Made by a program: the position numbers and the translations under genes
The notes under the pieces: generated by a model
Database searches by the model: none
What the model was told of the DNA's origin: nothing
What the model saw: the letters and a program-made list of their open reading frames with translations, nothing else
Assembly (NCBI GenBank): GCA_963204795.1
Contig: CAUJHX010000027.1
Coordinates: 1 to 40,142 of the forward strand
Reading direction: 5' to 3'
Source: Pseudomonadota bacterium
Lineage (GTDB): Bacteria; Pseudomonadota; Gammaproteobacteria; Steroidobacterales; Steroidobacteraceae
DNA length: 40,142 nt
Shown here: piece after piece, positions 37,869 to 40,142 of the stretch
Position numbering within the stretch: the first letter of the stretch is position 1
How the letters are laid out: every line of letters begins with the position of its first letter

Positions 37869-38516
37869 TCAACAACTGTTTGTCTTGCTGTCCTTGATGC
37901 AGGGCGGCTTCATTGACGGACTCTGAGGCACGGGTTGACTGGTCGGAGTCGGTCGCGCTGCTGCCTCAGCGCCTGTGTTGATCGCGTTCTCGACGAGGTT
38001 CTCGGCAATTCTGCCCGCGGCTCGCGCGGCGCCTTGCGCAACGCCGGGACCCGAGGCAGCCGCTCGCGCGCTGGCGCCAGCGACTTGCCCGGCGCCTTGG
38101 GCGGCAGGCGCGAGGTTTTGTAGTGCCGCGCCCGTTGCCGCGCCGGCAATAACTTCAGTTCTCGTCGGGAGCGTGCCCCGGTCGACGCCTGACTACACCG
38201 TTGCGCCGGCCACCCCAGCAACAGCTCCACCAGCGGTGTTGATTGCAATGGCCGAAGTAGCGCCTCCGATCGTGCCGCCTGCCGCAGCGGATGCGGCGAG
38301 ATTCATCGTCAGCCCGCCCACAGCACCTGCAGCGGCAGCACCAAGGGCGCCGCCTAAGGTCGGCTCGCCTCCCACCGCAGCAGTCGCGACAAAGTAGCTG
38401 GTCGCACCGACCACCGCACCGATCCCGGCTGTGACGCACGGAATACAGAATTCCCCGGTGGGATCTATATTGTTCAGCGGATCGTTCCCGACATAGGCAT
38501 AGAGGTTGAAGTCATC
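37869..38516 (-). pseudogene. Displaced RHS C-terminal tip 2 with in-frame amber codon
   Basis: RHS sequence starts at 38516 with [21 protein letters not shown], followed by a Gly/Ala-rich stretch (GAVVGATSYFVATAAVGG). A TAG at 38193-38195 interrupts the frame, but the same frame then stays open for 107 more residues (GTLPTRTEVIAGAATGAALQ, then ARAAGRIAENLVENAINTG) and ends PTSQPVPQ...PPCIKDSKTNSC. The part after the TAG reads as normal protein, so this is a single nonsense change in an orphan tip. The open frame before 38516 is not RHS. Confidence 0.7.
38473..38516 (-). repeat. RHS homology block, copy B
   Basis: A 44-bp block encoding [15 protein letters not shown]. It matches copy A at about 42 of 44 positions. 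Sequence on the upstream side is unrelated in all three copies. Confidence 0.88.
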
Positions 38517-38557
38517 GGCAAATTGACAGCTTCTTGACCGGTCGTCTCGTTTTAGAA

Positions 38558-38854
38558 CTACGCTCCCCGGCTGTTCAGAATAACAAATAGAGACAGCACA
38601 AGGACGACGGCCGTAACTGCAACGCTGATTGCGATGGAAAGCGACCAGCGCCACGATGGAGCGATCTCCCACGTCCTCCAGGCGATATTTCCGCTCACCA
38701 CCACTGCCAGCGCAAGTCCCGCGATCAATACGGAGTACGTCCGTCGATCATCGAAGTATCTTGGGAGCACGAAAATGTAGACCATCGAAATGAGCGCTAC
38801 TATCACGGCGGCTGCAACCAGCTCCACCACTACAAACTTGACGATGGCACGCAT
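38558..38854 (-). CDS. Small membrane protein, candidate immunity partner of the RHS tip
   Basis: 98 residues from the ATG at 38854, with GGAG 8 bases upstream. A start at 38905, which overlaps the RHS stop by 20 bp, would add 17 residues ([16 protein letters not shown]) and lacks a ribosome site. Three hydrophobic segments are seen (FVVVELVAAAVIVALISMVYIFV, YSVLIAGLALAVVVSGNIAW, LSIAISVAVTAVVLVLSLFVIL). No family is recognised. It directly follows the RHS toxin tip, where cognate immunity genes normally lie. Confidence 0.65.
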   Translation of the reverse strand: MRAIVKFVVVELVAAAVIVALISMVYIFVLPRYFDDRRTYSVLIAGLALAVVVSGNIAWRTWEIAPSWRWSLSIAISVAVTAVVLVLSLFVILNSRGA

Positions 38855-38885
38855 CGACGGCACTCCGGATCCCTTGTCATCGTCA

Positions 38886-40142
38886 CTAGTTGGTGCACTT
38901 CCCATGCGCGTCGCAGGTAATCGTTTTCGGGATTCGAGATCCAGTCTGAGTGATTGTCCCGGTGACGGTGCCATTTGAGTTCACCTTTACGGAGTCATAT
39001 CCCTTCGCGGCGGCCGTTTGTTTTTCGAGAGCCTGAACCGATTTCGCAGTTCCGATCAGCTTGTCCGCCTCTGTCTTGCAGTTATCGAAGAGAATCTTGT
39101 TCGTGTGCTCGTTCTCGTCCTTGTTAAGCAAGTCGAATGCCTTCCGAACGTAAGGATCCAGCTTATCGTCGCCGACCTGCTCTGCCCAGCCTTTGTCGAT
39201 CGCCTCTCGAGCCGTCTTCAAATCGAGCGTCTGGTCAATATTCCAACCGTTCAGGTTGGCGTCATTTCCCCAACTGTATGTGTGATCGAGCGTCCCCCTC
39301 GCGTTCGTAGTGACGATAAACGTGTGTGTGATCGGATTCCATCTTCGATTCGCATCGTCACCAAATCTCGCAAGATCACGGTTGATCTTGTAGGTTGCGA
39401 GACCTGTTGGATCGATTCCGTTCAGCGGATCATTGCCGACATAGGCATAGAGGTTGAAGTCATCCTCATACCCGATCGGATCGGTCTGCAGAAACCGCCC
39501 GAGCCGCGGGTGATAGAAGCGCGCCTTGTAGTAGAGCAGGCCCAGCTCGGGGAGCGCCGCCTGGCCCGTGTACTGAAAGCGCCCGCTGTTGGCGGCGCCG
39601 GGCACCCCGTAGGCGTCGTAGGTGTTCTGCTGCAGCAGGGCGCCCGCGGCCGTGGAGGCCGCCACGATCGAGCCCTGGTGATCGGCGTGCAGGTAGCGGC
39701 GGGTGGCACCGGACACCGTTGCTCCCTCGTACCACAGCAGCGGCTCATCGACGCCGGCGCCGTGCACGTAGCGGCGCAGCAGCGTGCCGCTGCTCGCGTA
39801 CTCGCCGATCAGCCGGTCCCCGTCGTAGAGAAAGCGGGTGACGCCGGCGGAGATGCTGGCCTCCCACAGCCGCCCGAGCGGGTCGTAGGTGAGCGTGGCG
39901 CTCTGGGCGCCACTCACGCTGACGAGCCGGTTCTCGGTGTCGTAGCCGAAGCTGCTCGCCCCATCGCCCGTGAGATTCCCGTTGGCGTCCCAGCTGTGGG
40001 TCGCCCCGCCGACCGCGGTGTACTGGTTCAGTCCGTTCACCGTGTAGCTGCGAATCGAGGAGACGGGCGCGAACTCATAGGCGCTGTTCGACACCACGCG
40101 GGTGAGGATCTGGCTCGCGGGATTGAAAGCAAATCCGAAGGA
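38886..40142 (-). CDS. RHS/YD-repeat protein with toxin-like C-terminal tip (5' end beyond window)
   Basis: The frame runs open to the right edge, so only the last 418 residues are visible. YD-type repeats ([54 protein letters not shown]) lead to the core end: [71 protein letters not shown]. The RHS shell encloses a C-terminal toxin. The variable tip is about 190 residues: [58 protein letters not shown], ending [11 protein letters not shown] His on an early strand and a later Asn-Cys-Lys at a helix start suggest a permuted papain/LRAT-like fold, by inference only. Delivery is probably by type VI secretion or surface export, not shown here. Confidence 0.88.
   Translation of the reverse strand, partial: SFGFAFNPASQILTRVVSNSAYEFAPVSSIRSYTVNGLNQYTAVGGATHSWDANGNLTGDGASSFGYDTENRLVSVSGAQSATLTYDPLGRLWEASISAGVTRFLYDGDRLIGEYASSGTLLRRYVHGAGVDEPLLWYEGATVSGATRRYLHADHQGSIVAASTAAGALLQQNTYDAYGVPGAANSGRFQYTGQAALPELGLLYYKARFYHPRLGRFLQTDPIGYEDDFNLYAYVGNDPLNGIDPTGLATYKINRDLARFGDDANRRWNPITHTFIVTTNARGTLDHTYSWGNDANLNGWNIDQTLDLKTAREAIDKGWAEQVGDDKLDPYVRKAFDLLNKDENEHTNKILFDNCKTEADKLIGTAKSVQALEKQTAAAKGYDSVKVNSNGTVTGTITQTGSRIPKTITCDAHGKCTN
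39421..39464 (-). repeat. RHS homology block, copy A (in the RHS gene)
   Basis: A 44-bp segment at the core/tip boundary that recurs at 38473-38516 and 37184-37227. It marks where displaced tips share homology with the full gene. Confidence 0.88.

Noticed and set aside
38858..38905. DDDK segment near the alternative start of membrane protein 1 as a designed cleavage site
   Set aside because: A four-residue match is easily chance, and it lies in a probably untranslated alternative N-terminus.

Overview
The window is GC-rich bacterial chromosome, almost certainly from a gammaproteobacterium. The S10-spc-alpha ribosomal protein operon has the proteobacterial gene order, and UvrA, PepQ, MscL and a Gre-type factor are of proteobacterial type. 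The heptamer intergenic repeats and the DUF11/beta-barrel surface genes recall the Xanthomonadales/Nevskiales side of the class, but that placement is inference.

Layout. 1-2.4 kb holds conserved genes of unknown function (partial DUF924; a DUF2891-DUF6522 pair) and a GreA/GreB-family protein behind a membrane protein. 3.5-14.2 kb is a block of secreted and outer-membrane genes: a 992-residue DUF11-type secreted protein on the minus strand, then three plus-strand genes ending in a ~1,700-residue protein with DUF11/SdrD-B-like modules and a C-terminal outer-membrane barrel, then a lipoprotein gene whose 3' end overlaps it. 14.3-20.5 kb holds uvrA, an HPF/RaiA-type ribosome factor, a GNAT acetyltransferase, an alanine-repeat lipoprotein, pepQ and mscL.

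20.5-34.2 kb is one long minus-strand operon, rplC to rplQ, ending in a strong intrinsic terminator. Every S10-spc-alpha gene is present, including a 37-codon rpmJ, except rpsJ. Where rpsJ would normally precede rplC there is a sigma70-like promoter and a ~240-nt structured leader. A 93-bp inverted array of GGGCNNN heptamers fills the rplP-rpsC gap, and a second heptamer array lies just upstream of the operon promoter.

34.4-40.1 kb is accessory DNA. A MarR-type regulator and a four-helix membrane protein diverge from a perfect 13-bp-arm palindrome. A hicBA-type toxin-antitoxin pair follows. The right end is the 3' part of an RHS/YD-repeat gene on the minus strand, trailed by two displaced C-terminal tips. 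Each tip re-starts at the same 44-bp homology block, and each is followed by a small multi-helix membrane protein that is a candidate immunity protein. Module 1 is intact, module 2 is decayed (in-frame amber codon in the tip, frameshift in its partner), and module 3 is open with stop/start coupling. This RHS tip array with membrane partners is the best candidate for an undescribed system here: its toxins match no family I can name, although tip 1 may be a permuted papain/LRAT-like enzyme.
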